The notes under the pieces are model-generated. The model was not told where the DNA came from. It worked only from the letters and a program-made list of their open reading frames with translations, and made no database searches. From Xylocopilactobacillus apis (GTDB lineage Bacteria > Bacillota > Bacilli > Lactobacillales > Lactobacillaceae): 64,000 bases of DNA. The translations under genes were made by a program, and so were the position numbers. The stretch is taken from the NCBI RefSeq assembly GCF_033095965.1, contig NZ_AP026801.1, positions 62,001 through 126,000 of the forward strand, written 5' to 3'. Positions 29,533 to 39,189 of this stretch are shown here, one piece after another (the stretch's first letter is position 1; each line of letters opens with the position of its first letter).

Positions 29533-32500
29533 ATGAATAAGGTAGTAAAGAGATTAGGTTATTTAGTAGTGGTGCTGCTAGGTATTGCAGCCATTGGGTT
29601 GAACTTAAATAATAAACAATATAGTAAAGCATCAAATGTTTCTCAAAGTACTGTCCTTACAAAGAATAATAATCAAATTGGTAAAAACCAAGTTAATTCT
29701 TTTTTGACAGATCCTCTGCAGCTAAATGATTCACTGCCTAAAATTCAGTCACAATCTAAAATTCAATCACGCGGTGCTGGTCAAACCCCGGTTAGCATGG
29801 GACCAGGAGATAGTCAGAATTTCTTTGCCACTGTCGGTAGTGCGGTGGCCAAGGTCAATGACGACGGCACTTGGGATACTATCTCGATTAACGAGCCTAA
29901 ATATTACCAAGTAGGAGCAGTTACACTTAATGCGACGGTTGATATGACCAAAGATTTCAATTTTAGCTGGAATTTAAAAATTGATCGATCTTCGGTTGCT
30001 TTTTTAGCTGATGGATTGGGTTTTATCTTCCATCCATTATATAGTCCGGGTGAAACGATCACTGATTTACAAGGCGGGACATCTTATGTTTTACCGGGAA
30101 TATTTGGGCGCCACTCGGACACAACTGCGGTCACTAGTGCAACTGATCCAGATAATGGTCAAAATATTCATTCCATTGGGATCAATGGTGGAGATCTTGG
30201 AATCAGTGACATTATGAACGCCATCAGCTTTAAGATTGACACAGCATATAACGGAGTTATGGGAACTAGAACACCAAATACGCCATACGGTAGTCCTCGT
30301 CATTACTTAGATATAGATCGATATCCTGATGATTATTATGCGGGTACTACAGCGGGCGGTTCAACTAACGGTTCATTTGTAACGACCGATAACACTGGAT
30401 TTTCTTCGGCATCACAATATTCAGCACCGCTAAATGGGCTTACAGTGACTCCTAAAAGTGACGCGTTTGGTAGTGTTAGCGGAGCTGCAATTGTAGTTCC
30501 AGACAGCACTTGGCGTCCAATGCAAATTTTCTATACTGCGGCGACACATACCCTAAAAGTTACGATTGGTGATGGATCGACAGGACAAGTCACTTGGAAC
30601 AAAATTTTAAATGCTAATGAACAAGCGATAATTGCTAGAAAGCCTAGTTGGGCGTTTTCAATTTTAGGTTCCACCGGAGCGGGAGTTGAAGGCAACACAA
30701 TCAAAAATATCCGTGGCTCATTTACACCAGGGGATTCGGTAATTACAACTCGTTATATTGACGAAAATGGTAATGATTTGCAATCTCCTGTTTCGACGCT
30801 GGAAGCAAATTGGCAGGTGAGTCATCCTGGGTCAACACGGTTTACGGATTCAACGAGTCCAGCGACGATTGTGAAAAATGGAAAAACTTATCGGAGATCT
30901 CAGGTTAACGGGACTTTCTTTGATAACAATACCCGTACTAATAAGCGTTTAGGGGCACCTGGAACTGGAACAACAGTTAATAATATTGGTAGTAATGTAT
31001 CAGTTACGACTAGTTTTGGAAATATAATTTTTATTAATTATATCTACCGGCAGGAGTTATCAGCAGGGAGTACAGACGTAACATCAGATTTACAGGTAAG
31101 TACCGATGGAATTAACTATGCGAAGACAGTAAATCTTCATCCTGGACAGGACATTACGTTTAAGTATAGCGCTAAGAATAATAACCTCCCGGGAGTCTGG
31201 TCGAAAGTAACAGCAGTTCAGTCGTTAGGGGGACTGTTTGCACCAGTAAGCCCGCTGCCAAACGGGGTAACGCAAAACGGAGGTTTATTATACATTCCGT
31301 TAAACTTTGGGTCAATAAATGACCTAAGGCCGGGAGAAACAGGAACAAATACGATTAAGATGAAGTATCAGGGGGTTGAAAAAGTCAATTTAACTGCCAA
31401 TGATACGGGCCAGATTACCGTAACTAGTAACCCGGCAACACCTGGTACGGCAAAAGCATCCACTGTTGTATCAAAAGTGTCGATCTATGATCAGTCTAAT
31501 CAGTTGATCGATGATAATGGAGCCCCTATCTACGGATCATATTTCTATAACGCTGCAAACACACAAGCACCTTTAGCTAATACCGATACGCGTTACAATA
31601 CGGCCAACTACATCCCGACAACTGATTCAGTGACGGTCAACGATCAAGGTTGGTGGGACTATAATCCAACAAGTAAAGTTCTGAATATTTATCCGCATAG
31701 ATTAAATGCTTATAATGATGCGGTCGTAACTCCAACAAATATTCCCAACTTTCCAGATGTAGACTGGCCTTGGAAACAGTACTCAGCAGATATTACCAAA
31801 GTAGTGATTAATCCAGGGGTAACATCCAGCGGTTCAGTTTCTCATTTGTTTAACGGTCTAAGTGCAGTAACTGAATTTGTGGGGTTAAATAACCTTGATT
31901 TAACGAATGCGACCGACTTAAATAGTTTGTTTGCTGGATGTTCAAGCATTGAATCTTTAGACCTCTCGATTTTTAATACACCGAATGTAACGATAATGTA
32001 TCGATTAGTTCAAAAGTGTACAAATTTAAAGAGAGTAACATTCGGTCCAAATTTCATTACCAGTAATGTTGATGACTTTTCAGGAATGTTTGAAGGAGAT
32101 AAAAGTTTAACTGATCTCGATGTCAGCCACTTTGATACAAGTAAGGCAGAGAACACATATGCGATGTTTTCGATGTGTGAATCGCTAGAAGCAATTGACG
32201 TCAGTCATTTCGATATGAGCCATGTGACAAATGCAAATTGGATGTTTCTGCATTGCCTAAAACTTAAAGAACTCGACACTTCTAATTTCGTAACTTCCAG
32301 TTTAACCAATATGCAGTCAATGTTCTCCGATTGTCCATTGATCACTCATTTGGATCTTAGTAAGTTTGACGTTTCAAATGTGACAGATATGTCGTACTTA
32401 TTTGAAAAAAGTTCAGGTTTAACAGAACTTGATCTATCAAGTTTCAACATTAAGCCAACAGCTAATACCTTGAATATGTTTAATCTAGCTCCACCTAGTG

Positions 32501-33207
32501 TAACTGAACCTAATCGAATCTCAGCGCTGTGGAAGTTGACATTGGGATCGGGAACTAAGTTAGGAAGTCAAACTTTACTCCCTAATCCGAAACCTGGAAC
32601 GGCAATTAATGATATAGCGAATCCAGTTCCGCCAAATCCACAATATTATGCGACCAATGCGCAATGGCGGGAGGCATTAACGCCGACAACGGTTCATGCT
32701 CCAACGGGAGCAGCAAAAACTGCAGCTCAGATTGCAACAGATTCTTTAACAAATACGTCTGCTCACACTTATGTCTGGGATCAGAATGGGACGCAAACGT
32801 TAGCAGCAGCGCCAGGAAACATTAACTTTGGGACTCATGCAGGATATTTAAAAAATAAGGAATACAAGAGTGCATCACAGAATTTAAAAGTAACGGATAA
32901 CCGTAATGTCAAAACGGGTAAGAGGTGGCATGTGGAAGCGGCGGTAACGAGTCCGTTTAAGTTGAGTACGAATTCTACAAAAGTCATTAGAGGAAATCCG
33001 CTATATCATCGCAATACAACAACTGGGGTGGTAACGCACCTTCTTCCAACAGCTCAAACATTACATAGTGGGACAGCAACGAGTGGTTATCAAGATGTCA
33101 AGAACTATCCGTGGACTTTAAGCTTTAAAGCACAACCAAGTGATATACCACGTGCTGGGAGATACAACGCAACAGTAACCTTCACGTTAATTAATGACAC
33201 ACCGTAA
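29533..33207 (+). CDS. Secreted L-type lectin / leucine-rich-repeat protein with WxL-like C-terminus
   Basis: This protein of 1224 residues has a signal segment (LGYLVVVLLGIAAIGLNL). An L-type lectin-like domain at about 75-395 contains VAFLADGLGFIFHP and ISFKIDTAYNG. It is followed by a MucBP-like unit (VITTRYIDENGNDL) and a domain with a KYSAKNNNLPGVW block. About seven degenerate BspA repeats lie at about 770-975, and a WxL-like tail (RWHVEA, PWTLSFKA, FTLINDTP) ends it. The N-terminal two-thirds are very close to the protein at 45360. It has its own terminators on both sides. A carbohydrate-binding adhesin is the best reading. Confidence 0.82.
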   Translation: MNKVVKRLGYLVVVLLGIAAIGLNLNNKQYSKASNVSQSTVLTKNNNQIGKNQVNSFLTDPLQLNDSLPKIQSQSKIQSRGAGQTPVSMGPGDSQNFFATVGSAVAKVNDDGTWDTISINEPKYYQVGAVTLNATVDMTKDFNFSWNLKIDRSSVAFLADGLGFIFHPLYSPGETITDLQGGTSYVLPGIFGRHSDTTAVTSATDPDNGQNIHSIGINGGDLGISDIMNAISFKIDTAYNGVMGTRTPNTPYGSPRHYLDIDRYPDDYYAGTTAGGSTNGSFVTTDNTGFSSASQYSAPLNGLTVTPKSDAFGSVSGAAIVVPDSTWRPMQIFYTAATHTLKVTIGDGSTGQVTWNKILNANEQAIIARKPSWAFSILGSTGAGVEGNTIKNIRGSFTPGDSVITTRYIDENGNDLQSPVSTLEANWQVSHPGSTRFTDSTSPATIVKNGKTYRRSQVNGTFFDNNTRTNKRLGAPGTGTTVNNIGSNVSVTTSFGNIIFINYIYRQELSAGSTDVTSDLQVSTDGINYAKTVNLHPGQDITFKYSAKNNNLPGVWSKVTAVQSLGGLFAPVSPLPNGVTQNGGLLYIPLNFGSINDLRPGETGTNTIKMKYQGVEKVNLTANDTGQITVTSNPATPGTAKASTVVSKVSIYDQSNQLIDDNGAPIYGSYFYNAANTQAPLANTDTRYNTANYIPTTDSVTVNDQGWWDYNPTSKVLNIYPHRLNAYNDAVVTPTNIPNFPDVDWPWKQYSADITKVVINPGVTSSGSVSHLFNGLSAVTEFVGLNNLDLTNATDLNSLFAGCSSIESLDLSIFNTPNVTIMYRLVQKCTNLKRVTFGPNFITSNVDDFSGMFEGDKSLTDLDVSHFDTSKAENTYAMFSMCESLEAIDVSHFDMSHVTNANWMFLHCLKLKELDTSNFVTSSLTNMQSMFSDCPLITHLDLSKFDVSNVTDMSYLFEKSSGLTELDLSSFNIKPTANTLNMFNLAPPSVTEPNRISALWKLTLGSGTKLGSQTLLPNPKPGTAINDIANPVPPNPQYYATNAQWREALTPTTVHAPTGAAKTAAQIATDSLTNTSAHTYVWDQNGTQTLAAAPGNINFGTHAGYLKNKEYKSASQNLKVTDNRNVKTGKRWHVEAAVTSPFKLSTNSTKVIRGNPLYHRNTTTGVVTHLLPTAQTLHSGTATSGYQDVKNYPWTLSFKAQPSDIPRAGRYNATVTFTLINDTP

Positions 33208-33219
33208 TACAATAAAAAA

Positions 33220-33254
33220 AGTAGTGAATAAAATTAATCATCACTACTTTTTTA
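33220..33254. terminator. Bidirectional terminator between adhesin and aldo/keto reductase genes
   Basis: AGTAGTGA / TCACTACT with T on the right and A on the left; it serves both convergent genes. Confidence 0.88.
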
Positions 33255-33263
33255 TTTTTTAGA

Positions 33264-34127
33264 TTAATCGTCAGCATGAACATCAAAGTTAGCCAAAAGC
33301 ATCTCTCCTACGCCTGGTGCATCAGGATCGTGTCGACCATGTCCTTTGTCCAATGCTCTAATTTCTTCCATTTCATCATCAGTTAGTTGGAAATCAAAAA
33401 TTTCAAGATTACTTTTAATTCTTGCCGGATGAACTGATTTTGGAAAAATAATAATTCCTTCTTGATGTTCAAAACGCAAAATAATTTGTCCAGCGTCTTT
33501 ATCATATTTATCGGCTAATTTGTCAATGACAGGATCGTTTAGGAGCTCCTGATTTCCTTGGCCTAGTGGAGCCCAAGCTTCAATTTTGACATTTTCTGAA
33601 GCTAAGAGTTTTTGAAGTTCTTTTTGCTGAAAATAGGGGTTAAATTCAACCTGATCAACAGCAGGTATTGTATCAAATTGGGGCACGAACTGTTGCCAAA
33701 TTTTAGGAGTCATATTTGAAACGCCAATTGATCTGATTTTGCCTGCTTTTTTGGCATCTTCTAAAGCCCGCCAAGCACTAGGAACATCTCCGTAAGGTTG
33801 ATGAATTAAATAAAGGTCAAGGTAGTCAAGTCCTAATTTTGTTAAAGATTTATCGATTGATTTTTTTGCATCTTCATAGTCGTAATCCTGCAGCCAAAGC
33901 TTACTGGTGATCCAGAGATCGCTGCGAGGAATCCCAGAATCCTTAATTGCCTGTCCAACTTCTTCTTCGTTAAAATATGCGACAGCAGTATCAATATGGC
34001 GATAGCCAAAATTTAGCGCCTCTTTAACGGCTTTATAAGTTGAGCCGTCATTAGGAATTTGAAAAACGCCAAAGCCAATTGCTGGGATTTTATTACCATC
34101 ATTTAGCTCAATATTTGGAATTGTCAT
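33264..34127 (-). CDS. Aldo/keto reductase (AKR5-type), copy 2
   Basis: This 287-residue NADPH-dependent oxidoreductase of the 2,5-diketogluconate reductase group has the catalytic tetrad D46, Y51, K76 and H109 (HIDTAVAYFNEE, ITSKLW, LYLIHQP). It contains the NADP-binding block IIFPKSVHPARIKSNLEIFDF. It lies four bases after its paralogue and forms a two-gene unit with it, divergent from a LysR regulator. The two proteins share most motifs but have clearly different sequences, so the duplication is not recent. The substrate is unknown. Confidence 0.9.
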   Translation of the reverse strand: MTIPNIELNDGNKIPAIGFGVFQIPNDGSTYKAVKEALNFGYRHIDTAVAYFNEEEVGQAIKDSGIPRSDLWITSKLWLQDYDYEDAKKSIDKSLTKLGLDYLDLYLIHQPYGDVPSAWRALEDAKKAGKIRSIGVSNMTPKIWQQFVPQFDTIPAVDQVEFNPYFQQKELQKLLASENVKIEAWAPLGQGNQELLNDPVIDKLADKYDKDAGQIILRFEHQEGIIIFPKSVHPARIKSNLEIFDFQLTDDEMEEIRALDKGHGRHDPDAPGVGEMLLANFDVHADD

Positions 34128-34131
34128 GTAT

Positions 34132-35007
34132 TTACTCCTTATTATTAATTTGTTTTAAGCTGGAACCAAAAATTTGTTCAATTGTAATTGGATCGCGATG
34201 ATCAAAAAATTGACTTTCATTGCGGTCAAGACTTGCGATAGTTTTCATTTCTTCATCAGTCAACGAAAAGTCGAAAACATTAAAGTTTTCAATCATTCTT
34301 TCTTTGTGCACTGATTTAGGAATCACAATTATGTTGCGCTGAAGAAGCCAGCGCAGAATTACTTGCCCATTTGATTTATTGTATTTTTGAGCAATTTCAG
34401 CAAGCGTTTCGTTTTGGAAAATTTGATGTTTACCTTCAGCAAATGGTGCCCATGCTTCTACCGCAACATCATCTCTTTGATTGAATGTTACTTCTGAATT
34501 TTGTTGATACCAAGGGTTAATTTCAATTTGGTTTACGGCTGGTTTAATGTTCATCGTTAGTTCAAGATTTTTTAGCTGATCGGCGTAAAAATTAGAAACT
34601 CCGATTGCCCGGATCTTATGTTCTTGAACTGCTTCTTCGAGAGCCCTCCAAGCTCCCATTGTATCGCCATATGGTTGATGAAGAAGATAAAGATCCAAGT
34701 AGTCAAGATTTAGTTTTTCAAGTGAAGTTTCAATTCCTTTTTTTGCTTTTTCGTAAGAAAAGTCGGAAACCCAAAGCTTTGATGTGACAAAAATTTCATT
34801 TCGAGAAATCCCGCTTTTTTTAATTGCGGCACCAACCGCTTCTTCGTTTTGATATGCGGCAGCTGTATCAATTAGACGGTAACCGACAGATAATGCATCA
34901 CTTACTGCTTGTTCAGCTTCGTTTAGATCGGGGACTTGAAAAACTCCAAATCCTAGTTGGGGCATTTCGACCCCGTTGTTTAGTTTAATAGTTGGAATTT
35001 GCTTCAT
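34132..35007 (-). CDS. Aldo/keto reductase (AKR5-type), copy 1
   Basis: The first gene of the reductase pair encodes 291 residues with tetrad D47, Y52, K77 and H110 (LIDTAAAYQNEE, VTSKLW, LYLLHQP) and the NADP motif IVIPKSVHKERMIENFNVFDF. An AGGAGG-type site precedes the ATG. It is divergent from the LysR-family gene across about 100 bases, the usual set-up in which the regulator controls the oxidoreductases. The physiological substrate may be a reactive carbonyl or sugar derivative, which the sequence does not decide. Confidence 0.9.
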   Translation of the reverse strand: MKQIPTIKLNNGVEMPQLGFGVFQVPDLNEAEQAVSDALSVGYRLIDTAAAYQNEEAVGAAIKKSGISRNEIFVTSKLWVSDFSYEKAKKGIETSLEKLNLDYLDLYLLHQPYGDTMGAWRALEEAVQEHKIRAIGVSNFYADQLKNLELTMNIKPAVNQIEINPWYQQNSEVTFNQRDDVAVEAWAPFAEGKHQIFQNETLAEIAQKYNKSNGQVILRWLLQRNIIVIPKSVHKERMIENFNVFDFSLTDEEMKTIASLDRNESQFFDHRDPITIEQIFGSSLKQINNKE

Positions 35008-35051
35008 TTTGTTATCCTCCTTTTTTATTTATCTTAATCAGAAAAGAACAA

Positions 35052-35081
35052 TTTGAAAATTACTAAATAAACATGGTAGTA
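35052..35081 (+). promoter_or_regulatory. Candidate promoter of the LysR-family gene
   Basis: TTGAAA, 18 bases, TAGTAT, within the divergent region shared with the reductase genes. Confidence 0.5.
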
Positions 35082-35109
35082 TACAAATGATGTATGCTGA
35101 GGATCAACA

Positions 35110-35976
35110 ATGATTGATAATTATCTTTTAGAAGAACTAGTCACATTTAAAGAAACCAAAACGCTTGCTGCAACAGCAGAGAAGCTTAATTTAACTCAAC
35201 CTTCGGTTACACGTGGAATGCAGAAATTGGAATCTGTTCTGGGAGTCCAGCTTTTTGACCGTCAGCCCAACCGAATTACTTTGACTGAAATTGGCGAAGT
35301 GGCAGCTAAAGAGGCAAAGAAAGCTTTAAAAGCCAATCAAGATCTAGTCAATACGGTCCAAAATTTTGCTAGGAGCAAGGAAGTATTTCGAATTGGAATG
35401 ACAATTCCGGGCCCCATGCTCGCGTTAGAACAAGTGAAACTAACTACTAAAATTGAGATTGAACAAAATTTGCAAAGTAACGATGCGGTTGAACGGCTAT
35501 TAAAAGATCATATGTTTACGGCAATTTTTTCAAATCAAGAATTAATGACCAAAGACATTGAATCACGCTGTGTTGGGATTGAACGGCTGATTGTTAATCT
35601 TGATCAATTTATGTATCATGCGAATCAAGAGACGATTACTTTTAAAGAGCTTAAAGGGTTAAGTTTTATCGTTTTACGGGCAATTGGGCCGTGGAGTCAA
35701 ATGATTCAGGAATCAATTCCTGATGCGACTTTTATGTACCAAGAAGAGCAAAATGCGTTAGCTAAACTAACGAAGTATTCAAATTTTCCATATTTTACGA
35801 CTAATTTATCTAAGCTGAGTTCATTTTGGGTGAAACGCCTAGATTACGATGATCGAGTATCCATTCCAATTAGTGATGAAAGTGCTCAGATGCCAATATA
35901 TGTAAGCTATTTAAAGCAAGATCGAAAAAAGGTTCTGCCATTAATTAAAGCGGTCACTGATGAGTGGCCAAATTAA
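35110..35976 (+). CDS. LysR-family transcriptional regulator
   Basis: This protein of 288 residues has an N-terminal winged helix (LVTFKETKTLAATAEKLNLTQPSVTRGMQKLESVLGVQLFDR) and a periplasmic-binding-like effector domain from about 90. It is divergent from the two aldo/keto reductase genes and likely regulates them. A GAGGA site precedes the ATG. Its TAA is directly followed by the ATG of the broken Fic gene, which may share its transcript. Confidence 0.9.
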   Translation: MIDNYLLEELVTFKETKTLAATAEKLNLTQPSVTRGMQKLESVLGVQLFDRQPNRITLTEIGEVAAKEAKKALKANQDLVNTVQNFARSKEVFRIGMTIPGPMLALEQVKLTTKIEIEQNLQSNDAVERLLKDHMFTAIFSNQELMTKDIESRCVGIERLIVNLDQFMYHANQETITFKELKGLSFIVLRAIGPWSQMIQESIPDATFMYQEEQNALAKLTKYSNFPYFTTNLSKLSSFWVKRLDYDDRVSIPISDESAQMPIYVSYLKQDRKKVLPLIKAVTDEWPN

Positions 35977-36652
35977 ATGAAAATTACTGACCAGTACGAT
36001 TTACTAAAGAAGAAAACAAACGCTTTGCCCGAAGTAATTTTGTCTTACTAGTGCATACCGAAGCTCGATTTGAAGGGGTTAATACGACTTTGTCTCAAAC
36101 TCAAACGATTATGGATGGAATGAGTGTTCAAGGAGTTCCAATTTCTGATGTCTTAACCATTGTTAACCTTAAAAAAGCTTGGCAATTTTTTACAGAAAGC
36201 AAAGAAATATTAGATTTAAATTTTGAGAAAAAGGTTAATGCAATTGTGGCAATGGAAGATGCTTTAATTCCTGGTGAGTTAAGAAGTGGTCAAGGAGGTG
36301 TTGATTTAGGAAATGGTGAGAATTTTAAACCACCAAAGGTTAATGAAAAAGCGGAAATTGAATTTTTAAATCAATTACTAAATAGTAACTGTAGTGCTGC
36401 TGATCAGGCATTAACTTTAATGTATCACAATATGCGTAATCAATGTTTTGGGACGGGAATAAGAGAACTGCAATGTTAGTGGCGAACAAAATAATGATTG
36501 ATCATGGAGTGGGGTTAATTAATGTAGCACTTGATAAATGGGAGATGTGGAATCAGCTAATAAGTGATTTTTATCGAACTAATGAGATGACAGAAATAAA
36601 AAATTGGACGTATGATTATGCGATCCAAGGCCTTAGTGTAAGAAGAAAGTAA
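35977..36652 (+). pseudogene. Fic-family protein gene with two frameshifts and an altered Fic motif
   Basis: The reading frame changes twice: near 36046-36051 (SYL/VHTEARFEG) and at the T4 run 36446-36449 (NQCFWDGNKRTA). With one base added at each place a 225-residue Fic-type protein appears. Its N-terminal part has TEARFEG, and the helical core has NMRNQCFWDGNKRTAMLVANK. The canonical motif HxFxDGNxR has Gln where the catalytic His is expected, so AMP transfer is doubtful. It starts directly at the LysR stop. It may be a decayed gene, or partly an assembly artefact. Confidence 0.7.
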
Positions 36653-36684
36653 AGATAATTATTTGAAATATTAAATAAATCCGC

Positions 36685-36796
36685 AAAAAAATATTCCCCT
36701 CTAATGAGGAGAATACCAGCAGAGTCGGCGTACTTAAAATTACGCTTAATATTATCTATCGATTCACTGCTGTGGCCAGTGTATTAAATACCTGCG
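36685..36796 (-). ncRNA. Putative structured small RNA with its own promoter and terminator
   Basis: On the minus strand TTGCAT (36829-36824), 16 bases and TATAAT (36807-36802) form a promoter overlapping the end of the DUF3800 gene. A transcript from about 36796 would contain hairpins CACTG...CAGTG (36781-36765) and GCGTA...TACGC (36745-36728), with a possible CAGCAG/CTGCTG long-range pairing. It would end at a strong terminator hairpin (36715-36692) with seven T. There is no open frame. Size is about 110 nt. I do not recognise it as a known RNA family. Confidence 0.55.
36692..36715 (-). terminator. Terminator of the small RNA / DUF3800 transcript
   Basis: On the minus strand TATTCTCCTC-ATTA-GAGGGGAATA is followed by a T run. 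Confidence 0.85.
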
Positions 36797-36814
36797 AAGT
36801 GATTATATCAGATA

Positions 36815-37506
36815 CTAAGACAAATGCAAACTAACATGATTGGTAAATTCTCTTAATTCAGGCTTATTCCTCATATAAGAATTCCAAACCCTATTTGCTA
36901 AAATATCTGCAGATTGAATTAAATAATTTTGAGAAGAATCACAAAACTGAACATCTACTTTAACTTTAGAGTGCATCACTGGATTATGAAATGTGCCATA
37001 ATCAAAGTTATGAATTCCTTCAACCAATTCTTCATAAATTGAATCTTTTAAATTGTAGATCCCGTTAGTTGCAGTAGCTTGTTCATCTAAACAAATTGTT
37101 ATATACAAGTCATCAGTTTCTGTTAAAGAACCATCAAGAATATATTTTTGAATTTGTTTTTTTATTAATCGTTTTAAAACATAGTCTTTGTATCGATGAA
37201 TTGAATTCTTATCACCAAGAATATTACTATATACTTTTCTGATATTTACAGTAGCAGAAAGGCTGTTCTCCCGTCTCATTACACGAAAAAGTTTAGCTTT
37301 ATTATTTGCTTTTAATTTTGATGCTTTTACTTCGCCATGTATACAAGCGCAATCGTGGATTTTTTTCGATAAAAACTTATATCTACGTTTAGCGTCTTCT
37401 TTTTTTCATTGTTTATAAACGAATATCCGGCATACACAAAAATATCATTAGGAGCATTATGATGTAGAACCCCAGAGTCATCAATAAAGAACCAAACTTT
37501 CTTCAT
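36815..37506 (-). pseudogene. DUF3800-family protein, frameshifted
   Basis: ATG 37506 opens MKKVWFFIDDSGVLHHNAP, the usual DUF3800 start with the acidic DDSG motif. The frame breaks at an A7 run (37406-37400 on this strand). One more A gives NEKKEDAKRRYKFLSKKIHD and a continuous 230-residue protein through CLDEQATATNG and SADILANRVW. DUF3800 proteins have an RNase H-like acidic core and often occur near phage or defence genes; their role is unproven. A second member lies at 63243-63940. The break may be a sequencing artefact. Confidence 0.8.
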
Positions 37507-37579
37507 TTAAATATCCATTCTAAATTAATATAAACAATTATACATTAGGCATCTTTTTCTGACACCAATTTTATCTAAT

Positions 37580-37608
37580 TTAACATTTAACCTAAAAAGG
37601 ACTACAAT
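37580..37608 (+). promoter_or_regulatory. Promoter of the mgtC-phosphatase operon
   Basis: TTAACA, 17 bases, TACAAT, 38 bases before the start codon. Confidence 0.7.
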
Positions 37609-37646
37609 ATTCACTTACATATTTTTAGTAGAAGGAGGCTAGTTTA

Positions 37647-38315
37647 TTGAATATTGAATGGTTACTTAGAATTGTGCTAGCCGCTTGCTGTGGTGCCTTA
37701 ATTGGTTATGAAAGAGCTATAAAGCTGAAAAGTGCAGGGATCCGGACTCATATTATTGTAGCAATTGGTGCTGCTTTAACGATGATCGTATCCAAGTATG
37801 GCTTTGTAGATGTTATTGGACATTCAGGAGTTGACCTTGATCCATCACGAATAGCAGCACAAGTTATTAGCGGGATCAGTTTTATTGGAGCTGGCACAAT
37901 TTTAATTAGAGGCAGTGGAGTTAATGGACTAACAACGGCAGCTGGTGTTTGGGCAACTGCCGCAGTTGGTCTTGCCATTGGGGCAGGACTTTACGTAGTG
38001 GGAATTGTATCATCGGCTATTATGGTTTTAGTACAGTATGTCGTACGGCAAGATTTTCTGTTAACTTATCTTTTTCGCAAGAGGCATTTTCACTGTCAAT
38101 TAATTTTAAAAAATGAGAAAATGAATTCTGATCAAGTTTGCAATGGACTGGAAGAACAAGGATTTAAGAAAACTGATATAAGAATTCATAAAATTACGGA
38201 TAAAACCGTAAATCTCGAAGTAGACGGAATTTTAGATCAAAATTATAATATTGATGACGTTTTGTGGAAAATTTCCCAAGACCCTAACGTAATTGAAATA
38301 AAACGAGAAGATTGA
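37647..38315 (+). CDS. MgtC/SapB-family membrane protein
   Basis: This 222-residue protein has four to five membrane segments in the first 140 residues, with the family signatures LIGYERAIKLKSAGIRTHIIV and GISFIGAGTIL, then a soluble ACT-like C-terminal domain (about 145-222). MgtC proteins affect magnesium/phosphate homeostasis or ATP synthase activity in other bacteria. The start is TTG 37647 after AAGGAGG. A phosphatase gene follows after eight bases. The precise role here is inferred. Confidence 0.9.
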   Translation: MNIEWLLRIVLAACCGALIGYERAIKLKSAGIRTHIIVAIGAALTMIVSKYGFVDVIGHSGVDLDPSRIAAQVISGISFIGAGTILIRGSGVNGLTTAAGVWATAAVGLAIGAGLYVVGIVSSAIMVLVQYVVRQDFLLTYLFRKRHFHCQLILKNEKMNSDQVCNGLEEQGFKKTDIRIHKITDKTVNLEVDGILDQNYNIDDVLWKISQDPNVIEIKRED

Positions 38316-38323
38316 GGTAAAGG

Positions 38324-39067
38324 ATGACAGAAGAAATTACTAATTTGCGTTCCCTAGGAGGCTATAGCGGAACTAACGGCAGAGTGAAAGAAGGTTTCTT
38401 TTTTCGCAGTGGACAATTATTTGAATTATCCGATTCCCAGCTCCACTATTTAAGCGATGAACTTAAGATCAAGAAAATCTTTGATTTTCGCGGAACTGAT
38501 GAACGAAAAAGGTTTCCAGATGATCTATGGTCTGGTGCTGAATATGTAGTTTTGGATGTTTTAAAAGATGCAGTAACCAATCAAGCAAGTGTTGAAGAAA
38601 TAGTTTCTGGTGATGGTCAAGTCGATGAGAATATGCTGAAAACTTATGAAGAAATGGCTTTATGTGATTCCTCACGTCAAAGTTATCATCACTTTCTTCT
38701 TTCTTTAATAGAAGAGCCTGAACCAGTAATTTTTCACTGTTACGCTGGTAAGGACCGAACAGGAGTAGGTGCTGCCTTGATTCTCAAGAGTTTGGGTGTT
38801 AGCGATGATCAAATTTTCGATGATTATTTGAAAACGAATGTAATGCGCAAAAGTGCTAATCAAGAAATTTTAACTGAGCTGGAAGATAAGTTAACTCCTG
38901 AACAGTTAAAAGGGGTGGAAACAGCGCTATGCGTTAAACCAGATTATTTAAAACGGTACTTTTCCACAATTGACAAGCATTATGATAGTTTTGATCATTA
39001 TCTTGAAGAAGGTCTTGATTTGCCAAAAGATTTCAAGAAAAAGATGGAATCAATGTATTTAGAATAA
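38324..39067 (+). CDS. Tyrosine-protein phosphatase (Y_phosphatase3 type)
   Basis: This 247-residue protein has the P-loop HCYAGKDRTG with catalytic C139, preceded by the N-terminal NLRSLGGY motif and FFFRSGQL that mark this atypical dual-specificity/lipid-phosphatase-like family. The general acid is probably in the acidic stretch before the P-loop. It is translated with the mgtC gene eight bases upstream. Substrates may be phosphotyrosine proteins or phosphoinositides; the sequence does not decide. Confidence 0.9.
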   Translation: MTEEITNLRSLGGYSGTNGRVKEGFFFRSGQLFELSDSQLHYLSDELKIKKIFDFRGTDERKRFPDDLWSGAEYVVLDVLKDAVTNQASVEEIVSGDGQVDENMLKTYEEMALCDSSRQSYHHFLLSLIEEPEPVIFHCYAGKDRTGVGAALILKSLGVSDDQIFDDYLKTNVMRKSANQEILTELEDKLTPEQLKGVETALCVKPDYLKRYFSTIDKHYDSFDHYLEEGLDLPKDFKKKMESMYLE

Positions 39068-39110
39068 AAGTTCTAGCATTTAAAAAACAAATTATGGCTG
39101 GCTTAATTAA

Positions 39111-39138
39111 AACATCTGCTTAACGGTAGATGTTTTTT
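39111..39138 (+). terminator. Terminator after the phosphatase gene
   Basis: AACATCT / AGATGTT with a ten-base loop and a T run. Confidence 0.85.
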
Positions 39139-39189
39139 CGTTACTTTTTAAATTGTCATTCGTTAATAATATGAAAAGGAGGGAAACTT

